DNA from: Callaeas wilsoni
Lineage: Eukaryota > Chordata > Aves > Passeriformes > Callaeidae
Length of the DNA stretch: 64,000 nucleotides
Assembly: GCA_013398955.1 (NCBI GenBank)
Contig: VWPU01004022.1
Coordinates: forward strand, 1-64,000
Direction of reading: 5' to 3'
Shown: positions 1 to 11,239 of the stretch, piece after piece
Layout: every line of letters starts with the position of its first letter
Position numbering within the stretch: the stretch's first letter is position 1
Program-made: the position numbers and the translations under genes
The notes under the pieces: generated by a model
The model's database searches: none
Told to the model about the DNA's origin: nothing
The model's input: only the letters and a program-made list of their open reading frames with translations

Positions 1-95
1 CGGCCCCGCTCCGTTCGCCCGGCTCCGCTCCGCCTGGCCCCTCCGCTCCGCGCCCCGGCATGAGCCTGCTCGCCCTCGGCAGCGCCTGAGCCCAG
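1..95 (+). other. Probable first exon (3' part), likely 5' UTR
   Basis: The first 95 bases are extremely GC-rich with many CpG dinucleotides and C-rich repeats of the CCGCTCCG type, as is typical of a vertebrate first exon or promoter-proximal UTR. The segment ends in CCCAG followed by GTACGC, a reasonable match to the U2-type 5' splice donor, after which GC content drops within about 150 bases. An ATG at 60 opens a frame of only nine codons before a stop. Frame 2 is open through the donor, so a coding exon with its start upstream of the window cannot be excluded, but the Arg/Pro/Ala-rich translation is what any GC-rich UTR gives. The exon's 5' end lies outside the window. The gene is not recognisable from this fragment. 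Confidence 0.55.
60..89 (+). other. Short upstream ORF in the putative 5' UTR exon
   Basis: An ATG at 60-62 is followed by eight sense codons and a TGA at 87-89, giving the nonapeptide MSLLALGSA. The base at -3 is G (GGCATGA), which is a fair initiation context. If exon 1 is untranslated, this frame could act as a translation-damping uORF. It is equally likely to be a chance ATG, and there is no evidence that the peptide has a function. Confidence 0.25.
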
Positions 96-240
96 GTACG
101 CTGACATTTCACCCTGCTAGGAACAGCCCGTTCTGCTCCATGCTCTGCGGGCCCGGCCAGGGTGGGAGGGATGGGGATGCGTGTGCGGGGGGAGAATCCC
201 CTTTTTGGCGAGCGGCGACGCATCCGTAACTCTTAGGGGA

Positions 241-3200
241 GGCAGGCAAACTTTATTATTCTGCAGCAATTTGGTGATGCCCTTCACTGAATCTTTCCTT
301 CTAGGTGCTGCTCTGAATAATAAAATGTGCATCGTGCACGAGCAGTAGGTAAAGGGATTAAACTCTTGCTAGATTATTCCATCCTCCCTCCGACTGATGT
401 TTAATCTGATGTCATTTCCCAGTCACTTTTAGGGTTTCCAACAAAATAAAAGCCGTATTGGCAGGTTTGATGGGCTGTGTGTCTGTTCCGTAGTGCTGTC
501 TGTGGGCAAAGTTAGTGATGACAGCGGCGGGTGGGCGCCCCTGCCCCCAGCCCCGAGCTTGGTGCATCTCCACAGAATGTGTTTGCTTTGCAAATGTGCA
601 TTGTCGTGTCATGGCAAAGTCATCACTGAGACTGCTCCTCCACAGAGCCACTGTCCGTGAAAATACGTGGCATTTGTCTGGCATCTAATGCTAAATTAGA
701 CCAGTTGCAAGGAAATACCTCATCCTTTTCTTCACAGAACAGCGAGATTTGCAGATGGATGTAGACAGAGACACGTATATATGGACACTACACAGCAGTG
801 TTGGGGGATGTCTGTTCTGCAGACGAGCACGTAGAACAGAAAAATACCGTTTTATTATTGCATATTCCCATAAATACCAGTTCATTAGCATGTACCAGTA
901 TGCTGTGCTCAGTATTACAGGGGATACTGCAGGGTTTTTATTAACCTCTTTTCAAAACTGGCTATTGCTTGTAGTGCTGGGCAGGGGAGGTGTGTCTTTC
1001 CCAGAGTGATGTGATGGTCGACATTACAGCTGTACATGGGCTTAGTGCAACTGTGACTGAGGAAAATCTGAGTGCACATGAAAGCTTTGGTGTTTCTTTT
1101 TTAAGCCTCTGCTGCCTGTTATTTTAGTGGTGAAACACTGCCTGGGCTGTTTTGTCCAGTGCAGGTAGTGATGCAGGGTTTATATATAAAATAACTCAGC
1201 AGAATAACTTATTGATGAGTCTTGACACTGCATCTGGTAAATACAGAGTCTGCTTCTTAAAGGATTGGATATATTTTGAAGAAATACCTAAATTCAAAGC
1301 CGTTGGTTGTAACATTAAGAATTGCACCAAGTATTCTGTGACAGGGAAAGAATATTATTATTGTTATCATCAAAATAAAAATAAGGATTATTGCTTAGCA
1401 AGATAGAAGAGCTCTCGCCTTAAGACAACAGCATGAAATACTAAAACACAGACCAAGCAGCAGAGGGGAAGTTACAGCATCCCCATAAAGTCAGTATGAT
1501 AAAAAACAGCAGTATATGGGCACGGATATGAAAGTTGCTGTAGTCACTTTGTATTTTGGCTTTTTTGATCAGGAGGTGTTACATTTTTATTAGAGGAGGG
1601 CTTTCAAGTCTGCCCAGCTGACAAATGAAGAAGGTAATTCAGATCAAATATTACAGATGTCAGCCAGGACTCACCGCTGTAGACAGCCTTTGAAATACAT
1701 GGGTGCTACTTCTAGTACCTTAAAGGAGGTTGGGTCTTTTTTAGGTGCCTTTTTGTTACTTCTGTTTGATCTGATGGTCCTGGTCAGTGGCTTTGTGCAG
1801 ACTGTTTTCCTTTACAATAGGGAAAAGACCTGCTCTAAATGAAATCACTGAAGTGGTCATGCTGTCTGCAGACTGGAGAGCAACCCTGATTTTCCCTACT
1901 TAAATACCGGAATGAGTTCCAGCCTGCTAAAATACAGCATGACTGCATGCTAGGGGCAGTGAACAGAGGGGCACTGATATTACATCCAGCTTTATGTATT
2001 TGTCTCTACCTGGAGCCCCTTTTTGAGAAGGGCAGTGTGTTGAAATTTCTAGAATTATAACCAAGCTACAGCTCTAAAACAGCACGTGGGTTTTGGGGGT
2101 AGGAAAAGTGAGATGGAACAAAATATGGGGCAGTGCAGTGCCACAGATTTCTGCATGAAAATGGTCTGAATAGCTGATAAATGCTGGTTTAGTTAACTGA
2201 CAGTTGCAAGCTCAGAAATCTGAAGCATTTCTCTGTGGATGTGGCCAGTCCCATACTTGCACAAGCTGTATCTGTACCTCTGCATCTGTGCAAGCTGTGT
2301 CTCCCCCTGGATGTGCCTCTGGTTTGGGTACATGTTGGGTGTGCACACACTCGTGTGTGTAACCACTGTAGCTTAGATAGCTGTGTGAGACTGAGCATTA
2401 AATTAATAAAGCAGCACAACAGTGTTCTTGCTGGCAGTAGCTTATCACACAAGTCTGAACCTTTCTGGGTTGCCACGAGAGAAATAAGAAGCCTGTGATC
2501 ACTGGATAATTAATATCCTCGGGTATGAGGGGGTTTCCTTTTCGTGTGTCAAATGTCCCACCACAGACTGAAATTAAATATCCAAAATCATGCTGACTTT
2601 ATTCTATAATGAGAAACTAGTTGGTCATGCATCAGTGCCCTGTCCTTTCAATATTTATGTTGAGTGAAGCATGGTTTGACAGTCAAGGCTGTTTGTCATT
2701 TTACTGAAATTGTTTCGGGCCCTCTCTGCTAGGAAATATGTCACCCTAGCTGAAATATCTGTTAGTCATGACTTTCTTCCTGGGACTTATTTTTGGGTTA
2801 TTATTCAGCAAAAGGTTCTGACTAAACTGGAATTCTGTGTAAATCCTTTGTTTCCCCCTCTCATAGCCTGTATATCCTATTCTGACAGAATGTCAGGCTG
2901 TATAGATAACAGCTCCTCTGTGTTGTTTGGAAAGTCTCTCTGTGCATAGGACCAAGGAACTGAAATCTATTTCAGATTTTCTGGAAAACACCTGGTGCCA
3001 CTGGTGATTACCTCTCTGACTGCTGATGTTGTTTGTAAGCTGCCTGTCCATCACAGATGAGGATTGTCATGGAGTATTGCTGACAGTAGCATTTGCTCTG
3101 TTAGGACAGCATTTGCTGTTAGAATTGAAAAATATATACCAGTATATATACCATATACCATGGTGAAAAATAGAACTGGAGTGTAGCCACAGCACTGGGA

Positions 3201-3555
3201 AATGCAGCCTCTTCCAAGCACCGTGCCATGGAACCAGTGTCTGCTCAGTGGTGGAGAAGAGGGCTCTCGTCAGGCTTCTTTGCTCCGGGGGGCTCTGGGA
3301 GGGGGCAGTGGTGCCGTGGCCCTGGAGAGCAGCTCAGGGTCCTCTGCAGCAGCTGGGGATTGAAGTCTGAGCGTGGTCACCGGGGCTTTCTTCTCTAACT
3401 GCATCATCCTGTCAAATGACGTGCTGGAGCCATGTTCATTCTGTGAACGATGGCTGCAAAGCCACCTCTGGCTGGGGTTTTGGTGGAAATTAGAGTGGCT
3501 TAAAGGCTTGAGGCTCAACACTTGGGCTCGTGCTTGTGGCGTGCTGCTTGATCAC
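241..3555. other. Intronic stretch, nothing specific
   Basis: Ordinary single-copy DNA of mixed composition. The longest open frames are under 100 codons and resemble no family. A short AT-rich patch at 3129-3161 repeats the word ATATACC three times. Bases 3270-3360 are mildly GC-rich. I see no transposon end, RNA gene or credible exon here. Confidence 0.5.
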
Positions 3556-3559
3556 CAAA

Positions 3560-3690
3560 TCAGAGTGGGGCTTCCAGCTCTGCCACATATTCTGTGAATG
3601 GCCCTGAGCAAAGCAGTTAGTATCTCTTGGGCTCTGTTCTCCTTCTGTAAATGGGAATAATAATGAACTCTTTCACTATATTCTATTTAT
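3560..3690 (+). mobile_element. MIR/CORE-SINE relic
   Basis: The order of words follows the MIR consensus: CCAGCTCTGCCAC, then a degenerate GAGCAAAGCAGTTAGTATCT (the usual 'gggcaagtcacttaacct' segment), then CTCTGTTCTCCTTCTGTAAATGG and AATAATAATGA. The last block is the hallmark 'cctcatctgtaaaatgggataataat' of MIR in the sense direction. Divergence is high and indels are present, as expected for an ancient amniote-wide SINE. No target-site duplication is visible. This is recognised by eye rather than by alignment. Confidence 0.7.
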
Positions 3691-5870
3691 TTTATCTGCT
3701 TAGGAAATGAGATTTTCAGACCAAATACTGTTTTCTCCATCAGGATGCTGAATCCCAACAGAGGCTTCTAGATGCTACTTACAAATCACTTGACAGTCTG
3801 CATTGTGTGTTGTTGATCTATAGAAGAATATTGCCGAGTGCCAGAAGAATTTGAATTTGTTCTGAGGCTTCTGGAATAACATTTGATTAGCTGAATTCTC
3901 TGTTGTGCTCATGGGTATGTTCAGGTTGAAGAGCCTCGTTTCCCTGCTGGTGGCAGTGGTTTGGTAGAAACGTTTACAGTGCAGGTGTCAGGACAAAGAG
4001 AATGGGACTGTAGGTTTGATTTTTGCCTTTTTTTTTTTATAATTGTCATAAAGTTTTCTGTTTTCTGTTACAAACAGGCTTGATTTCTAGAGCAGTAAGT
4101 ATTGCTGTGCCTGGTGTTTGCTGATCAGCAAGCAGCAGCAGTGCAGGGTGTTCCTGTGAACAGCCAGGAGGAAGGCACTGAGAATATAACACAATGGCAC
4201 AGATTCTCTTCCCTGCTCTCATCTCATGACAATTAGAAGCCCTCTTCCATTTTTCCTTTAAAGATCATCCTACAGCAAGCTCCTCTTCCCCAAGGCTTGA
4301 CGTGAACGTGGTGAGCTGTGGGCAGCCATCACATGCACCCCTTTCCTTTCATGCTCCACCTCCCCTAGGACTAGACTGATTTATTTTCTTTCACTGAGAA
4401 GCATAAATCATTTTTATAGACAGCCTCATCAAGTTTTTACACTGGATGTGTGATGGAAAAAATAGCAATAATACCCTCTCTTGCCAACTTTGAAAGGAAA
4501 ATAAGCCTTTCTTGAGGCAGGTTAACTTGTTTAGGGTTCGCTTAGAAAAATCCTAAATCAAGGCTAAATTCCTCCAGAACAGGGAATTTATTCTGGGACT
4601 TTACCTTTTCAGCTCCTGCTGAATATTTCTGTACCTCCTTCTTACCCAGCTGAAAAAATGCTCCTTGTTACTCCAGTGTGGAATGTCCTGGTGCCTTTTC
4701 ACTGGTGTGGCAGGGCAGCGGTAGTGAGTGCCCTGTCATCTCACCTGAACGTTCTCTGATGTTAGTCAGCAAGGACTTTATATCTCTGGCACTTCACCAC
4801 CCCTGCTGAGCAGAGGGGTAGCACAGCAGTGTCCCTGGCAGTGTGCTGCTGCTAAACACTTCCTGAGGGTGGATGGAGCTGGTGGTGCCCGGAATTCTGC
4901 GGGGTGAAGCTCGCGGTGGTCACTCTAACCAGCACTACAGGGCTGAATCCAGCCCCTGTTCACTGCATTTCCCTCCTCTGTGGCACTCACAGTTTGACCT
5001 CTTGGTTAAGTCTGACTTTCCGTTCTCCCCACTTCCCTGCCCCCAATCCTGCATATAGTTTAGAACCTTAAGAATATTCCCTGCCAGCTCCAGGAGTGTA
5101 TTTCTTCCCTTCTCTCTTGTTTACCGCTTGCTAATTAAATTTTGTAGGTGGCAGTTTGAAATCTTAGTGGGACGTGTCATGTGACTGCTAATGCTCTGCA
5201 GATCTCTATTACATAACCTTTAAGTAGTTTGGGAAAATGTGCTTGTGTCATACTGGGCCTGACATAAGGCTCTGTCTGAAGCCAACAGTCTGATCAGGTT
5301 TTTTGTGTACGATGACTGTCGAAATCTTGTGGATGGTTTGTTCTGGCACAAGATTTGTGCCCTCGGTTGTCAGGTCAATTGTCTTACTTCGCTGAGATGC
5401 TTTGCAGTCGGCTCTGTCTGCCTTTTCCTGCAGGGCAGAGCAGGGGAGGGCTTGGATTTAAACACTCTGGTGTGCCAGGTAATGATCAAATGAATATTAA
5501 ATGCAGGATGTTAGGAGCCCTTCTGCTTTCCTGATAGCTTTGCTCATCCCAGTTTTGAAGTGACCCGAGCACAGAACAAACACAAAAACCTGTCAGTTTG
5601 TCCCCCCACCCCTTCGCCTCCCACGGATCTTAATTGGGCTCTGGTGCATTATGCAAAATGAAAACATGGATCTATACAGAAGTTTAAAAAATGCTGTGTA
5701 GGGATGATCAATTTTTAATGCTTGGTAATTCATTAGGTTCTGGTTTGCTAAAGGAGCACTTCTGTAAATGACAGCAGCGTGTCCCCTCACGGAGTAAGAG
5801 CTCCTCCTTCTCTGGACCAGAACCGTCTTTTGGTCCCACTTCACATGCAGTTCCACACTCTTGTTGCCTA
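3691..5870. other. Intronic stretch, nothing specific
   Basis: Mixed-composition single-copy DNA with a T run at about 4028-4038. No repeat family, RNA gene or exon could be recognised. A 62-codon open frame around 5305-5493 has a random-looking translation and no splice context. Confidence 0.45.
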
Positions 5871-5873
5871 AAG

Positions 5874-5903
5874 CATATTTATACATATTTATACATATTT
5901 ATA
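5874..5903. repeat. Short tandem repeat, 10 bp x 3
   Basis: The decamer CATATTTATA is repeated three times without error, giving a 30-bp AT-rich microsatellite-like tract. Confidence 0.85.
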
Positions 5904-5989
5904 CACTATCCTGTGCAGCTTAAGCGCTCCGTGGAGGGACTGGCTTGGGCCCTGAAGGAAAGAAGTCTCATTTTGGTTTCCTGGCCAGG

Positions 5990-6095
5990 ATATGGCCTTG
6001 GAGGCCGAGTCCTGTCTGTGGCTCTGACATGGGTTCTCTGATAAACCACAGGAGATCCTTGTGCCTCACTTTCTCTATCTGCTGGGAAGGCTCAG
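5990..6095 (+). mobile_element. Possible MIR-like SINE relic
   Basis: The segment contains GAGTCCTGTCTGTGGCTCTG followed, about 40 bases later, by CTTGTGCCTCACTTTCTCTA and TCTGCTGGG. This order resembles the MIR sense strand ('gagtcctgactctgccac... tgcctcagtttcctcatctg'). The match is weaker than at 3560, the distinctive AATAATAAT tail is missing, and the call is tentative. Confidence 0.35.
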
Positions 6096-6339
6096 TGGCA
6101 GTGAGCTTCTGTGGCCTTGCAGTGAAAGTTGTAGTTACAAATGAGGAAGAACTGGATGAAATTTTGGGTGTTGGGGTTTTTTTAAAGAATGCCAGACTTA
6201 CAAGTTTCTAATCTCATATTGGAATCTAATTGTGTGAACCTGCATTTTGTCTGGAGAAGCCCTTAGTCTGCAATAGCACTTTTCAGTAAGAAAACTCTTT
6301 GCTGAGTGCCTGAGATTGATGGTTGATATCATTCTGTCT

Positions 6340-6425
6340 GTTTTGCAGGTGAGAATTTTTCAGTGTGCTTCAGGGTTATTTGCCCAAGATCATTCAGCAG
6401 GGTCAGTGGAAATCCATGGATATTG
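6340..6425 (-). mobile_element. MIR-like SINE relic, antisense
   Basis: TGCAGGTGAGAA, then TTTGCCCAAGATCATTCAGC, then AGGGTCAGTGGAAATCC follow the antisense MIR order ('acagatgaggaaactg... cttgcccaaggtcacacagc... agtggcagagctgggattcg'). The CCCAAGATCATTCAGC core is the strongest block. It lies 250 bases from the possible sense-oriented relic at 5990. Both are old and truncated. Confidence 0.6.
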
Positions 6426-6429
6426 TTTG

Positions 6430-8380
6430 CAGAAATGTCTAACATTTATCCATTGTATTGCTTCTCTTAATTAAATGTTGTGTAAGAAAGCAGGAGGGGA
6501 AGTATTGATCTTCTAAAACCAGACTGGTTTTTTGTTTCATTTTAAATTAACTGGCTATGTGCTACTCATTGTAATGAGTTTGCAAATGTATTAATCTTTA
6601 AAAAAATTACTACTATCATAAATCAGGGTGGCTACAGCCAGTTTGTGTATTCTGAGAGCTGCCTGTTCACCTGCTGGGTATACTGGAACCATAAATGTCT
6701 CTGCCGGAAGGGTCTCTCTGCTCAACAGCCTTAAGTCTTCTGTATAAATGTATTTACCACACACTCCCTGTGATTTTAGTAACTCTGGTTTATTTGAAGA
6801 TTAACTAAAGTTAATGCTGCTGTGTTATCGTCGTTGGTGGCTCCTGGATGAATTAGAATCAGAACAAAGAGGCAACTGTAAAGCAGTTTTATGGGTTTTT
6901 TTTGGTAGGGCAGGTGGGTACAGCTGATGTTTCTGTGTTTAAAAGGAAACCTGCCTTTAAGGCAGCTGTTCCTGTCAGTAGTGGGCAGGGATGAGCTCCT
7001 CAGGATGTGGAGCTCTTCCAGTTCTTGTGCTGCCCAGTCACAGAGCGACGAGAGCTGGCACCGTGGCAAGTGCAGCCTGCGTGGTTTGGGATGCGAGGAG
7101 CGCGCGGCCCGGCAGATGCAGAAATGGAACTCGGGAGTGACTTGCAGCAGCAGATCCTTCCTTGCTCTGGCAGCAGTGATCCACGTGTGTCTCAGCTGCA
7201 CTGCCTGCGCCGCCGGGCTCTTCTTGAGGGTTCCCAGCAGGGGTTTTATAAACTTTGGAGTAATGTCCTGTACAGACGCTGCTGGTGAGGGAGAGGGGAG
7301 GTGGAAGGAAGGCTTGGTCCCTTGCCCCACCAATGTCACAGCTCTGAGGGCTCAAACGAGCTTCAGCTTACTCCTGCAGTGATGGGACGTCACAGCTTTT
7401 CCTCGTAGCTCAAAAGGTGATGTTTCTTACGCAGCAAGGGTAGAGCAGCCCTGCTCAGTGACTTTGCAGATATTGATCCCAGCTGTTCGATGCACATGAG
7501 AGTGTTGCCACCTTTGATATTGATAGTTACTCATTATCATAAACCCTACGCTCAATTTGCAACCTAACTTCCCTTTTGGAAAATGTCTAATTTCTGTAAA
7601 TACTGCTGGAAGGAAGTGAAGTGTATAAAGCTCCAAGCTGCTGATATTTTTATAACCTAGTGAAACAAGTTTTGCAAATACGCCATTTTTTCTTGTCTTA
7701 AAATAAGACAGAACAATTTAGAAAACAGAACAGGAGAGGAAGACAAGCTGTCTGTGGTGATGAGAGCTCCAGGAATCAAACAGTGAAGGAGGCCATTGAA
7801 CTGCTGACAGCACTGGTGTGACACTCTGGAGTCTGTGGGGCTCAGGTGGCTTCGCTGCTGCTTTGTGGGAAAAGTGCTCCAAGCAGAGAGCAGTGAACAA
7901 TACTGAAAGCATAATATTTGTGTACTGTAAGTAAACAAACATGCGTATTTCATTAAACATAGCTGTCAATGTTGATGCAACAAGTGAGTGACCCTGAAAG
8001 CGACGCTGAGCAACTGGAGCGTTCCCAGCTGTGATCTGCAGCAGGAGCTGCTGGCCAGGGCCTGAGCCGCGCTCAGAACGGGCCCTGGGCACTCCTCGGG
8101 CAGCTGTCAGCCCCAACAGCCAGCTGGACTCTGCAGTGCTGCAGAGACCGAGGGAGCACCGAGGAAAAGCCTTCTCCTTCCTCCCTGCCCCACGCCTTAG
8201 CCCCGTTCAGGTGTGTTGTCTTCCCCCCTTGCCGCACTGCGCTTTGTGTAACTCAAATTCAGTCTGCCACGTAAAAACTCACCAGAACATTCAGTCAAAC
8301 CATGCTGTTGATTTTTTAATATCACTTTATTTAATAGCATTTAAGGGCCCATGCTGCTGTTGAGAAGGATGGTTCTCACT
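6430..8380. other. Intronic stretch, nothing specific
   Basis: Mixed DNA with a mildly CpG-containing patch at 7000-7250. Open frames overlap on both strands at 6776-7382 (up to 187 codons on the minus strand). Their translations have no recognisable domain, and the frames on opposite strands mirror each other as expected from local GC richness. I see no supported gene. Confidence 0.45.
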
Positions 8381-8383
8381 CTG

Positions 8384-8410
8384 ATTTCCTGTAACTAAGT
8401 AACAGGAAAT
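8384..8410. repeat. Perfect inverted repeat with 9-bp arms (ETS/STAT-like)
   Basis: The left arm ATTTCCTGT (8384-8392) and right arm ACAGGAAAT (8402-8410) are exact reverse complements separated by nine bases. Each arm contains the ETS-type core GGAA/TTCC. It could be a paired binding site or a chance palindrome. Confidence 0.6.
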
Positions 8411-11100
8411 TCTCCCTAATGCAACTGGGTTATGCACTGCAATGTGTGGATGGAACTGGCTGTAGAGAATTGGAAATTATTGTTTGAAAGAAGGTCTTTT
8501 GTACACCAGGAAAGGTGTCTGGAGCAAAGCATTCACTTGCACTGGTGTTCTCTTTGGGGTTCTACCAGCCTAGTTTGCCCACTTTAGCTCTGTGTGCTGG
8601 TTCTTTGTGGAAGTTAGATCAGATCCTGTTGGATTTCCCAGGCTATTGAATGAGGAAGGAAGAAGTGCAGAGGCTTAAAAAACACCCTGAGAAGGTGGAG
8701 TGGAAAACAAAGAATTAAAAGGTGGCATCCGTTTATTTTCTGTAAGTGTAAAGGGGTTCTGCTGTTGTCTGTCTGGACTTGCAGACAGACATAATAATCA
8801 TTTTATAATCATTTGGTAAACTGAGTTCAGAAATGCTCTTCGTTCAGTACTGGTGAGTGACAGCATCCTCCCTAATTCCTTGTCTGTGGTACTGGCTTTG
8901 TCCTCAGTAATACATCACAATTTAGCTTTCCACAAGCTTGTCCTTTGTGGGCTACTCCCCTTCCAAACTAAAACTCACAAGTAAGCAAAAGGGGGCTGTC
9001 CTTGACACCAAATCTGCCTTGAGGGTAAAAACGATATTTTGTTTGTGGTGTGTAACAATTGCCAAGAGCACAGAATTTTCATAGCAATCATGGCTGTTAG
9101 AAAAATGCAGATTCGAGGCATGTAGCACTATTTACTTTGTTTTTGTTCTCTGCAACGTTCATTAAAAGCATAATTGCTGGCATTAACTAGGAAGAATAAT
9201 GCATGCCTGTGAGCTGCAGTGCTTTTAAAGGTCCATGTCATTCCTATTATCAGAATTCCTAATTTATTGGAATAACTTCAGGGCTGAAATGGGTTTCTTT
9301 CAGAAGGGCTTGGTGCAATGTACCTCATTCAGATAAGTGGTAAATCTCATGTGCATGAGTCCCACTGTTGCAATCCAGTACAAGTCTGCATGGGAAAAAA
9401 TACATTTGGATTTTTATACTTCCATCAAACCTGCCTTAGGGATGAAGGCCTGCCAAGTCCCACAGGAATGTTTAACTATCACTATCCATCATTATTAGAT
9501 TGATAATAGACTACTACTACATAAATAATAAAAACATCAAGTAAATACTTCAGGGGAAATATCACAATATCTTCCTCTGTGTTTCATGTCTCTTAAAATT
9601 ACCGGGCACATTTGGAAGGGCAGGAGAGCAGTGTGAGAAACAAGCCACATTTCCATCATGAATAATTAAAACCATTTACAAAGAGTGTGGAATACTTAAA
9701 ACACATCTTAAAGCTTTGCCTTTTTGTGTCAGTGTAGGATTTGTGTTCAGGAAGGATGAGTTGGAACTGGAACAAGCCAGAAGGAAGGGCTGCATGAATA
9801 AACCAGGAATTTGGGGAGCTTATGTTATGAAACATTAAAAGAGCTTATTCTTTGTTGTCTAATAGTGACAAAATGACAAGGTAGGTCTGATTTCATCACT
9901 AATTCTGACTCAAGCATAGACTTAGTGCTGAGTGCTCCAGTTCAAACACCCAGAGATTGCCAAGGTGATGGAAGTGTTCGGAAATGCCAAAAGCTGCTCA
10001 TCTTTAGTGTAACCTGCCCACAGCATCTGTCTGGCTGAGGTTTAACCTAGCTTTAGTTTTTCCCTTATCTAAGTGCTTCCTGGACTTGTTCTCTGTCTGA
10101 ATTCAGTAATTCTCAATGAACCCTTCCAAGTGCTGCATGAATGTTATTTCTGTAAAAAAACCCTTTTATTTTTGCAGTTGTTACATGGTGCCTCTGGTAC
10201 TTTTCTCAGTGTAGGTGACTGAATATTTTTCAGTTCAGAGTTCCTAACTAAAAGATGTCTGCTCTGGAAGCCCAAGGTTTCTCCTAATCTCTCACTGCCA
10301 TAATATTTGTGAATAGTTCTGCTATTCATTTTTAGGTTCTTCCCAAAGGTGTTCTTGGGAAAAGCAGAATTTTATTTTGAATTGTTATTCCCATGGGGCC
10401 AGATACATTGGGTTATTACTTGTACTGTCTCAAGAATACCTGCTCAGTCCCTCATGCATGTGCTTCAGGTGGAATGAGTTAGTAACAGATACTCAATTTT
10501 TCTCCATAAAGACAGAAGAGAAAGTCATGCTAATAAATGGCCACATTTAGGGTAGAGTCCCCCTGCTAAAGATGATCTACATTTTACCAATATTTTGTAT
10601 TCTTTTAGATTTGTGTTTGTTACCTGCCTGGTGCTGGTGGATTCCTGCTGCCCTGTCCATTTTCAGTCTGTTGAAGGGTTCCAGTTCTGCTGGAGCCCCC
10701 CGAAGATCAGCTTGCAGATGATCAAGCACACACAAACCAGGCCCGTTTGTTTCCTTAGCCAGGGAGCTGTTTTGTACACAACCTGCGTGTGTGTGTCCAG
10801 GCAGTTCTGTGCGATACTGGTAGTGGTAAATGAATTCCTCCTCGGTGGGGGGAGGGAAGGTTTGGAGGCACAGAGTCCGTAGCTTTTATTGCCCTCTGGC
10901 TTTCTGTTTGCAAGTCTGTTTTGGATGGAAGGGCAGCAGTTTGCCTTTTACCAGCACAGGATTAATGGTTAAGAAGTGTGAGATGCATTATTCCATACAT
11001 GCATTATTTTGTTTCATGGATTCGTATGATGCACTTTGTCTTTCATCCTGGGATTTCAGAGTCCTTACAGACATTAATTAAGAAAGTCTTAGTGCACATC
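8411..11100. other. Intronic stretch, nothing specific
   Basis: AT-leaning single-copy DNA (notably 9500-9720) with no tandem array, transposon end or RNA gene that I can recognise. A CA/TG-rich patch near 10724-10800 is too short to call a microsatellite. Confidence 0.45.
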
Positions 11101-11104
11101 TCTC

Positions 11105-11235
11105 AGGTAAGAATGATGATTATCCTCATTTTGTTCAGAAGGGCACAATTTCACCAAATTTCTGCAGTGAGTCAGTGACAGAGCTGGGAAGCAAAACTGG
11201 ATGTGCTGCCCACACCATAGCTCTGCTCCACTGAG
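11105..11235 (-). mobile_element. MIR/CORE-SINE relic, antisense
   Basis: GATTATCCTCATTTTGTTCAG, GCAGTGAGTCAGTGACAGAG followed by CTGGGAAGCAAAACTGG, then a distal CATAGCTCTGCTCCACTGAG match the antisense MIR consensus in order ('attatccccattttacagatg', 'agtaagtggcagagctgggattcgaacc', 'agcccgtgctctt...ac'). It is the longest and clearest SINE relic in the window, covering nearly the full element core. Many substitutions point to an ancient insertion. Confidence 0.7.
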
Positions 11236-11239
11236 TAAA

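Larger units (their letters stand above)
1..240. promoter_or_regulatory. CpG-rich promoter-proximal island (3' edge)
   Basis: CpG dinucleotides are dense in the first 110 bases and recur around 150-230 (for example GAGCGGCGACGCATCCG near 211), then become rare as in bulk vertebrate DNA. This looks like the downstream shore of a CpG-island promoter whose core lies to the left of the window. No TATA box or initiator can be placed, because the transcription start is probably outside the window. Confidence 0.5.

Noticed and set aside
6776..7382. 187-codon minus-strand frame with overlapping plus-strand frames of 151 and 93 codons
   Set aside because: No recognisable domain, no paired splice sites, and frames on opposite strands are equally open, as expected from local base composition.
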